This document shows positions 1 through 7,540 of a stretch of DNA of 64,000 bases, one piece after another. Source of the DNA: Streptomyces spectabilis (GTDB lineage Bacteria > Actinomycetota > Actinomycetes > Streptomycetales > Streptomycetaceae); assembly GCF_008704795.1 (NCBI RefSeq), contig NZ_CP023690.1, positions 5,156,501 through 5,220,500 on the forward strand, read 5' to 3'. The notes under the pieces were generated by a model that saw only the letters and a program-made list of their open reading frames with translations, was not told where the DNA came from and searched no databases. The translations under genes and the position numbers were made by a program. Within the stretch, counting starts at the first letter, position 1. Every line of letters begins with the position of its first letter.

Positions 1-216
1 GGTGTTCGGCAGGGTCGCCGCCTGGATCGGGAACGGCACGGTCACACCTTCACGGCCGAGCTCGGCCAACAGCCGCGCGGGCAGGGCGAGATCGGCGAAC
101 GCCTCGACGGCGGGCAGCGCGGGCGTGCCCGTCCCCGGCGATACCGGATCGCAGGACCGGGAATTGCGCGGAATGCCGGAGCGGTCAGGGCTGCGTGTGG
201 TGCGCCTGCGATTCAA
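1..216 (-). CDS. DEAD-box ATP-dependent RNA helicase, N-terminal part (runs off the left edge)
   Basis: Reading the minus strand from a TTG at 216-214 gives 72 open codons. They end in the typical N-terminal motif of DEAD-box helicases: a phenylalanine-led segment (AFADLALPARLLAELG), then TVPFPIQAATLPNT, which is the F...Q-motif region just ahead of the Walker A box. The first 38 residues are Arg/Ser-rich and unstructured, as in actinobacterial homologues. A GAGGAAGG ribosome site at 229-222 fixes the TTG start. The enzyme family unwinds structured RNA and acts with cold shock proteins in the cytoplasm. The gene lies downstream of the cold shock gene on the same strand, an arrangement common in Streptomyces. 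The rest of the gene, including the ATPase motifs, is outside the window. Confidence 0.85.
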   Translation of the reverse strand, partial: MNRRRTTRSPDRSGIPRNSRSCDPVSPGTGTPALPAVEAFADLALPARLLAELGREGVTVPFPIQAATLPNT

Positions 217-230
217 GCGGAACCTTCCTC

Positions 231-262
231 GATACGGCGATACGGCGATACGGCGATACGGC
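231..262. repeat. Four perfect tandem copies of an 8-bp unit in the helicase leader
   Basis: GATACGGC is repeated four times without a mismatch (231-238, 239-246, 247-254, 255-262). The array ends just before the Shine-Dalgarno of the helicase gene. A change in copy number would change leader length and structure next to the ribosome site. Confidence 0.85.
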
Positions 263-363
263 GCGTAACAAGGAATTCCCGCAGCGGAGGACAGCGCAGA
301 GAATCGCGAGAACGAGCCGAAGTGATGGGGAAGCGACGGGGAACCGTGCCCTGAAACGCAGCG

Positions 364-399
364 AGCTGGGGCCCGCACCCCAAGGTGCGGGCCCCAGCT
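364..399 (-). terminator. Strong hairpin after the cold shock gene
   Basis: A perfect 16-bp GC-rich stem (364-379 with 384-399) and a CCAA loop lie about 26 bases after the cold shock stop codon. There is no U tract, as is usual in Streptomyces. It may be a terminator or a processing site between the cold shock and helicase genes. Confidence 0.7.
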
Positions 400-425
400 G
401 CGAAGTATGCGCGTCGCTACCGGTG

Positions 426-629
426 TCAGGCGGGGACGATGTTCTCGGCCGTCGGGCCCTTCTGGCCCTGCGCGATGTCGAACGACACCTTCTGGCCTTC
501 CTGCAGCTCGCGGAAGCCCTGGGTGGCGATGTTCGAGTAGTGGGCGAAGACGTCGGGGCCGCCACCCTCCTGCTCGATGAAGCCGAAGCCCTTTTCCGCG
601 TTGAACCACTTCACGGTGCCATTAGACAT
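426..629 (-). CDS. Cold shock protein (CspA family), 67 aa
   Basis: The whole protein is one cold-shock domain, the usual 67-residue length. It has the RNP1 motif KGFGFI near residues 13-18 and the RNP2-like VFAHYS near 27-32, the aromatic surface that binds single-stranded RNA and DNA. Such proteins act as RNA chaperones in the cytoplasm at low temperature or constitutively. A GAAGGAG ribosome site precedes the ATG. The 5' leader carries an inverted repeat (657-677). A strong hairpin separates the gene from the DEAD-box helicase gene downstream, a functional partner in RNA remodelling. Streptomyces has several paralogues, so no specific symbol is given. Confidence 0.95.
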   Translation of the reverse strand: MSNGTVKWFNAEKGFGFIEQEGGGPDVFAHYSNIATQGFRELQEGQKVSFDIAQGQKGPTAENIVPA

Positions 630-1214
630 ATCAATTCTCCTTCGGAGGCGGTTTCAGGAATTCACTGTCAGAATTCCGTGTCGCCGTGATGATTACCTCG
701 TCGGGAAATGATCCTGCTGGCAACCACACTTGCAACTGCTTTCGACAGTAGCACGGTGCGCCCCGCCGTGTGCGGCCAATAATTCAAAATCCGCCCGACA
801 GTCGCGAAATACTCGCAAGGCCCCCCGCCTATTTCTCATTTCGCGGCCACAGATTTGCTCCCCACCGGCCACAGCCTTCCTGCCACACACACCGCCGCAA
901 CCCCTGTGACCTCCCACGACGCATCCCGCCCCGCCCTCACGGCCAGCCACCCCCGCCCGGCCCCCGTCAGCCACGGCGCGACAACAAATTCACCCCGAAG
1001 CGCCGTCCCCGAGGGCGAAGCCCTGCCGACGCGGCCTCACTGACAGCCCTGCGCCGCGCACGGCAGGAAGCCCCTGTACCCGCCCGATGATGGGCGTACT
1101 ACCTCTCGAAGAGAGGCACTGCTCGGGGCGGACGCTCCGCCGACGGCGCGGACGAAGGCGGGGCGCTCGGGCAGCAGACGCGCGGGCAGGGCGATGTTCG
1201 GCAGGCGAGAGGGA
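630..1214. other. Intergenic region between cold shock gene and RsbW-like gene
   Basis: 585 bases without a convincing gene. It holds the cold shock leader with the inverted repeat GGAATTC-N7-GAATTCC at 657-677. Base composition is less G/C-biased around 690-860 than in coding DNA. Short open frames here lack ribosome sites and codon bias. The promoter of the cold shock gene must lie here but no clear -10/-35 pair was recognised. Confidence 0.6.
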
Positions 1215-1616
1215 TCAGCGTGGCTTCCCTCCTGCGCCCTTGAAGCAGGACCAGACGACCTTCCCGGCCGGGGTGCGGTCCTCCACCCCCCATCCGTCGG
1301 AGAGCGCGACCACCAGTGTCAGGCCCCGTCCGGAGGGTTCATCTGCGGACGGCGCACGCACGGTGGGCCGCCGACGACGGCTGTCTTGCACTTCCAGGCG
1401 TACGACGTCGTCATCGGAACGGAGCCTGACGAGAAACCCCTGTCCTGGATCGGTGCCGTGGACCACGGCATTAGTGGCGAGCTCGGACAGGCAGAGACGA
1501 ATGTCCTCAGCGCGGGCGATCAGACCCCAGTTGTCCAACGCCTTGGCCACGAACTCCCGCGCCTCACGCACTGATTCAGGTCGCGCGGCGAAGAGCTGTT
1601 GTGTCGACGCGATCAT
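1215..1616 (-). CDS. RsbW/SpoIIAB-like ATP-binding protein (HATPase_c_2), 133 aa
   Basis: A single GHKL ATPase domain of the anti-sigma-factor kinase type. The N box ELATNAVVHG lies near residues 45-54, the D-box region with VQDS near 77-80, and the glycine-rich lid with GRGL near 96-99. In the family these proteins bind ATP and either phosphorylate anti-sigma antagonists or bind sigma factors. Streptomyces has dozens, many with unknown partners. A GGGGGG stretch precedes the ATG. It is divergent from an HTH/TPR regulator across a 315-bp shared promoter region, a common pairing of accessory regulators in this genus. The partner cannot be inferred from the sequence. Confidence 0.85.
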   Translation of the reverse strand: MIASTQQLFAARPESVREAREFVAKALDNWGLIARAEDIRLCLSELATNAVVHGTDPGQGFLVRLRSDDDVVRLEVQDSRRRRPTVRAPSADEPSGRGLTLVVALSDGWGVEDRTPAGKVVWSCFKGAGGKPR

Positions 1617-1931
1617 CCCGTGCCCCCCTTTCGTCGACCCGAACGCGCGCCGGCTTCCGGACTTGCTCGGCTCTATGGCTTTCGGCTCCAGGTGGGAGAG
1701 GGGCGGGGCGATGAGACCGTAGGTGTCTGCAATACACGATGGGGCCGTTGACTGGGCGATGCTCCGTGAGGGGTTCCATGGTTTCGACCGTCCGGGCTCG
1801 GCGAAGTGGTAGCCACTTGAGCATTCCGGAGCGCCAACTCATGGGGAATCACCGGCCGTTCTACTTCCGCTCCACTTCCGTCCCGTCGATTGCACGTGTC
1901 TGCTTCGATGACCGGTGGAAGGGAGGGAAGC
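1617..1931. other. Divergent promoter region
   Basis: 315 bases between the starts of the ATPase gene (minus) and the HTH/TPR gene (plus). No gene is supported. It should contain both promoters. No clear operator was recognised. Confidence 0.5.
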
Positions 1932-3035
1932 GTGGCGACCGTGCACCACTGGACCGGCCTGGAAGCCAGAGCCCTACGGCTTGCCCTGCGCATGAGTGTG
2001 CGGGGCTTCGCCCAGCGCCTCGGACTCGCGGTCGCGACCGTGTCGAAGTGGGAGAAGCTCCTGGCCGCCACGGAGCCCCGGCCCGATACCCAGGCCATCC
2101 TCGACACCGCGCTAGGCCGCGCAGACTCCTCCGTGCACCTGCGCTTCGAAACGATCCTGTCGGAGACCGGCGGTCGCGCGGGGTCGGCGGCCGGGTGCCG
2201 GGTGACGGCCGCCGGTCCCAGAGCCTGGGAGTACGAGTCCTGGACCGACGACCTGGACCGTACTTCCGTAGCCCTGTCCCGGCAGGACTTCACCTTCGCC
2301 GACAGCCTGCTGGCCAGGTGGCTGAACCGCTTCAGAGCCACCGAACTGGATGACAAGGGCCTATATCTCTACGCCCGCTCCACCGCACTCCTCGGAGATC
2401 TCAAGCGTGATCAGGGGTGCGTACTCGGACCGCTGTCCGCCCACCATGCGTACAGGGACGCGCGCTCGGTCTTCACCCATCTCGACATCCCCCGCCGCGT
2501 CGCCCAGCTCGACCTGTCCCTCGCGGTCGTCGCGGAGATGTCCGGCAAGCTGGACACAGCCGCTCACACCTACCAGAACCTCGCCGTAGACGAGCGGCTG
2601 TCCCGGCGGGACCGGACCAGAGCCAGGCTCTGGGTGGGAACCGCACTGAGCAAGGACGGGCACCACGACTACGCGACCCGTGTCATGCAGGCCGCGACCC
2701 GCGAGTTCGAGGACCTGTCCGAACCCGACGACTGGTCGGTGGCACACCAGAAACTCGCCCTTGCCCGTCGAGGCGCCGGTGATCTCACCCAGGCCCTCTA
2801 CTTCATCGACATCGCCCGCCGCAGCGGGTGCACTGACTCACCGATGCAATGCGTACGCATGGACACCGCTCACGGCCACGTCCTGCTTTCCGACAGGGCG
2901 ACCCGGGATGATGGGCTTCACGTCCTCGACCAGGCTGCTGGAACAGCCGCGCAGTACGGCCTCGTGCACCAACTGCGCAGTATCGAGAGCGTGAAGGCCA
3001 GCAGTGAGGGGCCGGGAGGGCTCCGGCAACGGTGA
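1932..3035 (+). CDS. XRE-type HTH transcriptional regulator with TPR-like C-terminal region, 367 aa
   Basis: The GTG at 1932 is chosen because GGGAGGGA lies at the right distance upstream. An in-frame GTG at 1890 lacks one. Residues about 10-50 form a helix-turn-helix (RGFAQRLGLAVATVSKWE). The rest is helical and TPR-like, with repeated Ala/Leu-rich pairs such as YLYARSTALLGDLK and ARLWVGTALSKDG. This layout is typical of large Streptomyces regulators that sense a protein or peptide through the TPR region. It is divergent from the RsbW-like ATPase and followed 16 bases later by the YdcF-like gene, probably in the same transcript. Confidence 0.8.
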   Translation: MATVHHWTGLEARALRLALRMSVRGFAQRLGLAVATVSKWEKLLAATEPRPDTQAILDTALGRADSSVHLRFETILSETGGRAGSAAGCRVTAAGPRAWEYESWTDDLDRTSVALSRQDFTFADSLLARWLNRFRATELDDKGLYLYARSTALLGDLKRDQGCVLGPLSAHHAYRDARSVFTHLDIPRRVAQLDLSLAVVAEMSGKLDTAAHTYQNLAVDERLSRRDRTRARLWVGTALSKDGHHDYATRVMQAATREFEDLSEPDDWSVAHQKLALARRGAGDLTQALYFIDIARRSGCTDSPMQCVRMDTAHGHVLLSDRATRDDGLHVLDQAAGTAAQYGLVHQLRSIESVKASSEGPGGLRQR

Positions 3036-3051
3036 TCAGGGAGACCAACGC

Positions 3052-3720
3052 GTGAGCGACAACCAGAAGGCCATCACCGAGGACCAGTGGCACCAGGCGA
3101 AGCTGGTCTGGGACCACCATCAGATGCACCACGAGGCTCGAGCGGCCGACGTGGCGATCGGCTTGGGCAGTCATGATCTCGGTGTGGCCACCCACGCAGC
3201 CGAGCTCTACCGCAGGGGGCTCTGCCCGCTCCTGGTCTTCACCGGCGGCAACAGTCCCACCACCCGGTCCCGCTTCCCGCGCGGCGAGGCCGTGCACTAT
3301 CGCGAGCACGCCATCGACCTCGGCGTCCCCGCCTCCGCGATCCTGCTGGAGCCGAACGCCGCGAACACCGGGCAGAACATCACCCTCTCCCGCGACGTTC
3401 TTGCCGCCGTCGGCGTCACCCCGACCACCGCGCTGCTGGTCTCCAAGCCCTACATGGAACGACGATCGTTCGCGACCGCCCGCAAGCTGTGGCCCGAGGT
3501 CGAGATCGTGTGCGCTTCGGAGCCACTGGAATTCGACGACTACCTCAAGAGCATCGGCGACGAGAAGCTCGTGGTGGACATGCTCGTCGGCGACCTCCAG
3601 CGGGTGATCGAGTACCCGAGGCTCGGCTTCGCCATCGAGCAGGAGGTCCCGCAGGACGTGCATGCCGCGTACGAATCCCTCATCCGCGACGGCTTCACCA
3701 GCCGCCTCATCGCTCCCTGA
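3052..3720 (+). CDS. YdcF/DUF218-family protein, 222 aa
   Basis: The domain signature is clear: AIGLGSHDLGVATHAAELY near residues 35-53, then LLVFTGGN (about 60-67), a glutamate-rich segment, NTGQNITLS and LLVSKPYMERRS. The family has a Rossmann-like fold. Some members bind S-adenosylmethionine or act in envelope metabolism, but this version has no N-terminal membrane segment, so it is probably cytosolic. The GTG start at 3052 follows a CAGGGAG ribosome site. It is likely co-transcribed with the upstream HTH/TPR gene. Substrate unknown. Confidence 0.8.
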   Translation: MSDNQKAITEDQWHQAKLVWDHHQMHHEARAADVAIGLGSHDLGVATHAAELYRRGLCPLLVFTGGNSPTTRSRFPRGEAVHYREHAIDLGVPASAILLEPNAANTGQNITLSRDVLAAVGVTPTTALLVSKPYMERRSFATARKLWPEVEIVCASEPLEFDDYLKSIGDEKLVVDMLVGDLQRVIEYPRLGFAIEQEVPQDVHAAYESLIRDGFTSRLIAP

Positions 3721-3914
3721 CCCCGCCCTCCCAGGAGACTGCGCGCCGCTCACCAGCCCGCCGCCCCGGGCGTGGCCGACGTGCACTGTGGGCGATGGCC
3801 ACCCGAGGTCCGGCCGCCGTCGCGGCCCAGCTCCGGGCCCTCGCGCTCGGCTGGCGGGCACTCAAGGTCTGGCACGGAGCAGGCACACGCTGAACGACCA
3901 GCGCGGACAGCAGA

Positions 3915-3941
3915 AAGGCCCGGGTCGCTGACCTGGGCCTT
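3915..3941 (-). terminator. Terminator-like hairpin next to the tRNA-Gly fragment
   Basis: AAGGCCCGGGT pairs with ACCTGGGCCTT around a 5-base loop, with one mismatch. It sits beside the truncated tRNA copy as the hairpin at 5072-5098 sits beside the intact tRNA. The two sequences differ but share CTGACCTGGG. Confidence 0.6.
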
Positions 3942-3951
3942 CACCATGGAT

Positions 3952-3995
3952 CGGGTGACGAGAATCGAACTCGCGCTCTCAGCTTGGGAAGCTGA
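3952..3995 (-). repeat. 44-bp partial copy of tRNA-Gly (3' half), att-site-like
   Basis: Identical over 44 bases to 5107-5150, the 3' part of the intact tRNA-Gly(CCC), from the acceptor stem through the T arm to the anticodon stem. Homology stops at 3996, so the D arm and 5' acceptor strand are absent. Such a duplicated tRNA 3' end is the usual footprint of tyrosine-recombinase integration. Confidence 0.85.
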
Positions 3996-4084
3996 GCTCT
4001 TTTGGGGCTGTTCGAGGGATGACCTGGGCGAACGGGCGCGTTCTGGTGCGGTGGTGGTGCAGGGCTGCGGCGACCAGGGGGTGA

Positions 4085-4399
4085 TCAGCCGGACACGCGC
4101 CATTCATCGAGGCGGACCATCACCTGACAGTTGTGGTCCGCGTGCCAGATCACCTCACCTGCGACGGTGGCCCCCAAGGCAGGCAGCTCCATGCTGCTGG
4201 GCATGGCGGTGATTTCGGCGAGGCCGACTGCGTTCGGCACACCATCGAGGTGGAAGAAGACGCCGAACGGTTGTCGGCCGATGACTCGTCCGCTGACGTG
4301 AGATCCGAGGGGTAGCGCAGAGACTGTTGCTGGCCAGCACTGGGCTATGGCATCCGGATCTGGAGCCAAGGCGCGGTCCGGCCAACTGAACTCGGGCAT
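4085..4399 (-). CDS. Small S1-like RNA-binding domain protein, 104 aa
   Basis: Residues about 30-100 fit an S1/OB-fold: GSHVSGRVIGRQPFGVFFHL near 32-51 is the typical first and second strand with the aromatic RNA-binding face, followed by LAEIT and a closing segment with VAGEVIWHAD and VMVRLDEW. Single-domain S1 proteins bind RNA or act as immunity or regulatory proteins. It is divergent from the Nudix gene, and both lie between the two tRNA-Gly repeats, so it may have arrived with that segment. Function beyond likely RNA binding is not known. Confidence 0.65.
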   Translation of the reverse strand: MPEFSWPDRALAPDPDAIAQCWPATVSALPLGSHVSGRVIGRQPFGVFFHLDGVPNAVGLAEITAMPSSMELPALGATVAGEVIWHADHNCQVMVRLDEWRVSG

Positions 4400-4513
4400 G
4401 GACCAATCATGGTCAGAGCGACGAGCCTAGTCGACAGTTGGAGCGTTCCGACGCCGCCCGGACGGCGAGAACGGCTCTTCTCGCCGACATCCTCACGCCC
4501 CGGAGGACCTGAG

Positions 4514-5038
4514 ATGAAGCCTCCCTCTCCCGCCGACCCAGTGGCCTGGAACGCGTATCTCGCCGAGGGGAACGCCACCCAGCCGCGCAAGCGCGTCGCG
4601 GCGGACGTGCTGATCCGGGACGCCGACGGCCGGGTGCTGCTGGTCAAGCCCACGTACAAGCCGGGCTGGGACCTGCCGGGCGGAATGGCCGAGGCCAACG
4701 AGCCCCCGCACCAGGCGGCTCTACGGGAGCTGCGGGAAGAACTGGGCCTGCACGTCGCCCCGCTCCGGCTTCTGGTGGTGGACTGGGTCCCGCCCCACGG
4801 CCCGTGGGACGACCAGCTGTGCTTCGTCTTCGACGGCGGCGTCCTGCCCCGTGACCGGGCGTCCGCACTCCGCCCGCACGACGAGGAACTGTCCGACACC
4901 GCCTTCGCCACCGTCAGCGACGCCCAGGAGCTCCTGCGACCGCGCCTCGGCACGCGCCTCGAAGCCGCGATACGGGCGCTCGCCACCGGGTGTCCCGAGT
5001 ATCTGCACGACGGCTCCGCGTACCCGGAACACCGCTGA
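4514..5038 (+). CDS. Nudix hydrolase, 174 aa
   Basis: The ATG at 4514 follows GGAGGACC. A complete Nudix box (G-x5-E-x7-REL-x-EE-x-GL) runs from about residue 58 to 80. It gives the divalent-metal site for cleaving nucleoside-diphosphate-X substrates. The segment before it (ADVLIRDADGRVLLVKPTYK) is the usual first strand pair. The substrate cannot be read from the sequence. It lies within the 1.2-kb segment bounded by tRNA-Gly repeats. The stop is followed by the tRNA terminator hairpin. Confidence 0.9.
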   Translation: MKPPSPADPVAWNAYLAEGNATQPRKRVAADVLIRDADGRVLLVKPTYKPGWDLPGGMAEANEPPHQAALRELREELGLHVAPLRLLVVDWVPPHGPWDDQLCFVFDGGVLPRDRASALRPHDEELSDTAFATVSDAQELLRPRLGTRLEAAIRALATGCPEYLHDGSAYPEHR

Positions 5039-5071
5039 CCGGACCGGCGCACCGACGCCCCGGAAAACAAC

Positions 5072-5098
5072 AAACCCCAGGCCACTGACCTGGGGTTT
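5072..5098 (-). terminator. Hairpin terminator of tRNA-Gly (also downstream of the Nudix gene)
   Basis: AAACCCCAGG pairs with CCTGGGGTTT around CCACTGA, seven bases beyond the tRNA 3' end. It has A/T-rich ends on both sides, so it may act for both strands. Confidence 0.8.
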
Positions 5099-5104
5099 CA
5101 GAAG

Positions 5105-5175
5105 AGCGGGTGACGAGAATCGAACTCGCGCTCTCAGCTTGGGAAGCTGATGTTCTACCATTAAACTACACCCGC
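5105..5175 (-). tRNA. tRNA-Gly (anticodon CCC)
   Basis: The minus strand folds as a standard cloverleaf: acceptor GCGGGTG with CACCCGC, a D arm with AATGGTAG, anticodon stem TCAGC/GCTGA around the loop TTCCCAA (anticodon CCC), and a T arm with TTCGATTC. The discriminator base is U and CCA is not encoded. It reads GGG codons. Its 3' part is duplicated at 3952-3995. Confidence 0.95.
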
Positions 5176-5481
5176 GCGGTACACCGGTTGAACCGGTTTC
5201 GTACTGTCGCACACTGTACCCCATCCCAGGCCCCGGGCGCCGTGCCGCCCAGGGCCTGGCTGCGCTGCGTGGGCCCGGTGTGACTGCGGGCGAAGGGAGT
5301 TGGGGCGTACGGTGGGGGCCGCGCCGAGGCTTCCCCGTGGTTGATTCCGGGGGACGTGTGTGGGGGTCGTGAGGGGCTCCCGAGGGGTCGGAGTGCCGCC
5401 TGGAGTGGCGTCCCTTTCATCCCGTAATGTGGCTTTCGTCGTCCGCCAGTTACGGCTTTGGGGAAGGGACTCGTCGACTTG
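5176..5481. other. Intergenic region upstream of tRNA-Gly and of the zinc-ribbon gene
   Basis: 306 bases with no supported gene. It contains the tRNA promoter on the minus strand, with the short inverted repeat CCGGTT-GAACCGG near 5185-5198. The plus-strand promoter of the small zinc-ribbon-like gene should also be here. Confidence 0.5.
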
Positions 5482-5640
5482 ATGGAGCGCACCGTCGTCC
5501 GCTGTGCCGAAGGGCACGTGTTCAGCACCGCTTCGTTCCCGATGCAGCAGGCCGACCGGCTCGGGCCGGGACGCCTCATCCGCTGTCCGCGGTGTGCGCG
5601 GCTCCGCCATGCGGTGCCGGTGGAGTTCGAGAAGCGGTAG
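5482..5640 (+). CDS. Small zinc-ribbon-like protein, 52 aa
   Basis: A short protein with C8-x3-H12 and C35-x2-C38, spaced as a one-zinc ribbon, and a basic C-terminal half. The ATG at 5482 is preferred over an in-frame TTG eight codons earlier. From memory, small proteins of this kind sit between tRNA-Gly and dcd in other Streptomyces, which supports it being a real gene. No function is known. It may bind a nucleic acid or protein partner. Confidence 0.65.
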   Translation: MERTVVRCAEGHVFSTASFPMQQADRLGPGRLIRCPRCARLRHAVPVEFEKR

Positions 5641-5786
5641 GAGCGAGGGGCGGGAGCGGGTGGTGCGGCCTGGTCGGTCGGCACGGGCCCGTGGCCGGTA
5701 CCCGCCTACCACCGCTACCGCCAGTACGGCGACAGAGCGCGCGGGTGGCGCATTGCGCAAATTGCGGCCTTCCCGCGCGCTCTGCG

Positions 5787-5798
5787 TATCCTCGGTGC
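5787..5798 (+). promoter_or_regulatory. -10 element placing transcription start at the dcd start codon
   Basis: TATCCT at 5787-5792 lies exactly six bases before the GTG at 5799, with TTGCGG at 5762-5767 as a possible -35 (19-base spacer). No Shine-Dalgarno is present, so a leaderless dcd mRNA is likely. Confidence 0.5.
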
Positions 5799-6374
5799 GT
5801 GCTTCTCTCAGACAAGGACATCCGGGCCGAGATCGACTCCGGGCGGGTACGGATCGATCCCTACGACGAATCCATGGTGCAGCCGTCGAGCATCGACGTG
5901 CGCCTCGACCGGTACTTCCGGGTGTTCGAGAACCACCGGTACCCGCACATCGATCCGTCCGTGGAGCAGGCGGATCTGACCCGGCTCGTGGAGCCCGAGG
6001 GGGACGAGCCGTTCATCCTCCACCCGGGGGAGTTCGTGCTCGCGTCGACGTACGAGGTCATCACGCTGCCCGACGACCTCGCCAGCAGGCTGGAGGGCAA
6101 GTCGAGCCTCGGCCGGCTCGGGCTCGTCACGCACTCCACCGCCGGGTTCATCGACCCCGGGTTCTCGGGGCACGTGACCCTGGAGCTCTCGAACCTCGCC
6201 ACGCTGCCGATCAAGCTCTGGCCGGGGATGAAGATCGGGCAGCTGTGCCTGTTCCGGCTGACCTCGTCCGCCGAGGCCCCGTACGGGTCCGAGCGGTACG
6301 GGTCGCGCTACCAGGGACAGCGCGGGCCCACGGCCTCCCGTTCCTTCCTCAACTTCCATCGGACCCAGGTGTGA
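5799..6374 (+). CDS. dcd: dCTP deaminase
   Basis: 191 residues, the normal length of the trimeric dUTPase-fold deaminases. Key segments are [10 protein letters not shown] (about 26-35), [10 protein letters not shown] near 107-116, the catalytic-site stretch [13 protein letters not shown] near 121-133 and the flexible C-terminal [10 protein letters not shown] that closes over the nucleotide. It converts dCTP to dUTP (or dUMP in bifunctional forms), feeding thymidylate synthesis. The GTG start has no ribosome site but has a well placed -10 element, so the mRNA is probably leaderless. A phosphoribosyltransferase gene follows after eight bases, so nucleotide-metabolism genes are grouped here. Confidence 0.97.
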   Translation: MLLSDKDIRAEIDSGRVRIDPYDESMVQPSSIDVRLDRYFRVFENHRYPHIDPSVEQADLTRLVEPEGDEPFILHPGEFVLASTYEVITLPDDLASRLEGKSSLGRLGLVTHSTAGFIDPGFSGHVTLELSNLATLPIKLWPGMKIGQLCLFRLTSSAEAPYGSERYGSRYQGQRGPTASRSFLNFHRTQV

Positions 6375-6382
6375 CATCCCCC

Positions 6383-6880
6383 ATGAGCGACGTGCGCGAG
6401 AACCTTACGTACGAGAAGTTCGGCGGCGCCATCCGTGAGCTGGCCCAGACGATCGCCGACGACGGGTACGAGCCCGACGTCGTGCTGAGCATCGCCCGCG
6501 GGGGCGTCTTCGTCGCCGGTGGCCTCGCGTACGCCCTCGACTGCAAGAACATCCACCTGGTGAACGTGGAGTTCTACACGGGAGTGGGGACGACGCTGGA
6601 AATGCCCGTCATGCTGGCGCCGGTGCCCAACGCGATCGACTTCACCGACAAGAAGGTGCTCATCGCCGACGACGTCGCCGACACCGGCAAGACGCTGAAG
6701 CTCGTGCACGACTTCTGCCTCGACCACGTGGCCGAGGTGCGCTCCGCCGTCATCTATGAGAAGTCCCACTCGCTCGTGAAGTGCGAGTACGTGTGGAAGC
6801 GTACGGATGAGTGGATCAACTTCCCGTGGAGCGTCGAGCCGCCCGTCGTGCAGCGGCACGGGCAGGTTCTCGACGCCTGA
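6383..6880 (+). CDS. Phosphoribosyltransferase family protein, 165 aa
   Basis: A type I PRTase fold: the PRPP-binding motif VLIADDVADTGKTL lies near residues 93-106, and an earlier SIARGG loop near 37-42 acts as the PPi loop. It resembles hypoxanthine/xanthine-type PRTases but the substrate-specifying hood is not distinctive. The start is the ATG at 6383, eight bases after the dcd stop, so the two are probably co-transcribed. A strong hairpin at 6904-6951 ends the unit. Likely purine or pyrimidine salvage. Exact base unknown. Confidence 0.85.
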   Translation: MSDVRENLTYEKFGGAIRELAQTIADDGYEPDVVLSIARGGVFVAGGLAYALDCKNIHLVNVEFYTGVGTTLEMPVMLAPVPNAIDFTDKKVLIADDVADTGKTLKLVHDFCLDHVAEVRSAVIYEKSHSLVKCEYVWKRTDEWINFPWSVEPPVVQRHGQVLDA

Positions 6881-6903
6881 CCGGCAGCCCGACCCGTACG
6901 CGC

Positions 6904-6951
6904 GAAGGCCGCGGCGCCCCTGCCCCACCCGGGCGGGGGCGCCGCGGCTTC
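6904..6951. terminator. Bidirectional hairpin terminator
   Basis: A stem of about 14 bp (GAAGGCCGCGGCGCC type arms) between the convergent phosphoribosyltransferase and HAAS-protein genes. Confidence 0.75.
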
Positions 6952-6952
6952 G

Positions 6953-7540
6953 TCATGCCCGCGCCGGTACGGGGCCGGCGGGCCGCCGCGTGCGCCACAG
7001 CAGGCGCGCGCCGAGCAGCGGCAGCACCACGTTCAGGAGCAGGAGCAGCAGCAGTTCCGTCGGGCCGATGCGGTCCGCTCCCGCGACGAGGCCGACCAGG
7101 AGCAGGGCCGGGAGCGAGAGCGTCAGCGCGGCGCCCTTGAGCTTCTGGCGCGCGGTCCAGCGGGTGGAGTTGGACAGGAGGTAGACGCCCGCCGCGATCG
7201 CGGCCAGCATCGCGAGCGGTCCGGCGATCAGCATCAGGGGCCCGGAGGCCGCCAGTACGAGGATCGTGAGGCGGGTGCGGAGCCGGTCCGGCTCGGGGGC
7301 TTCGGGCATGGCGGGGGCCTCCGCGAGGGCCGAGGCCGCGATCGCCGCCGGGCTGCCCAGCTGGTCCAGGATCCCGCGCACCGTCGCGTCGTCCCGGGTG
7401 TCCGCCTCGGCGAGGCTGACCTCGATGTGCTCGCGCAGGTCGGCGAGGAGTTCCTCGCGGCGGGCGGCGGGCAGGGCCGTCGTCGCGCGCTCGACCTCCG
7501 TCAGATAGGCGCGGACGAGGGCGTGGTCAAGTGCCGTCAT
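6953..7540 (-). CDS. HAAS-domain membrane protein, 195 aa
   Basis: Residues 1-75 are a HAAS domain (ALVRAYLTEVERATTALP, then REELLADLREHIEVSL), followed by several hydrophobic helices between about 90 and 185. These proteins are the regular partners of PadR-type repressors. They are thought to sit in the membrane and control or modify envelope processes, but no enzyme activity is established. The ATG overlaps the end of the PadR gene by 14 bases, so the two are translationally coupled. Confidence 0.85.
   Translation of the reverse strand: MTALDHALVRAYLTEVERATTALPAARREELLADLREHIEVSLAEADTRDDATVRGILDQLGSPAAIAASALAEAPAMPEAPEPDRLRTRLTILVLAASGPLMLIAGPLAMLAAIAAGVYLLSNSTRWTARQKLKGAALTLSLPALLLVGLVAGADRIGPTELLLLLLLNVVLPLLGARLLWRTRRPAGPVPARA

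Larger units (their letters stand above)
3721..4084. other. Gene-poor stretch holding the partial tRNA-Gly copy
   Basis: 364 bases between the YdcF-like gene and the S1-domain gene. The left part contains only a weak 32-codon open frame (3795-3893) that may be a gene remnant. The right part holds a terminator-like hairpin (3915-3941) and the truncated tRNA-Gly copy at 3952-3995. Confidence 0.6.
3952..5150. mobile_element. Candidate remnant of a tRNA-Gly-integrated element
   Basis: The two 44-bp direct repeats bound about 1.2 kb containing an S1-domain gene and a Nudix gene. No integrase, excisionase or replication gene is present, so this would be a decayed or minimal island. An old local tRNA duplication that decayed is an alternative, since both copies have their own flanking hairpin. 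Confidence 0.45.

Noticed and set aside
770..1090. Short plus-strand open frame upstream of the RsbW-like gene
   Set aside because: Arg/Pro-rich, no ribosome site, no coding bias.
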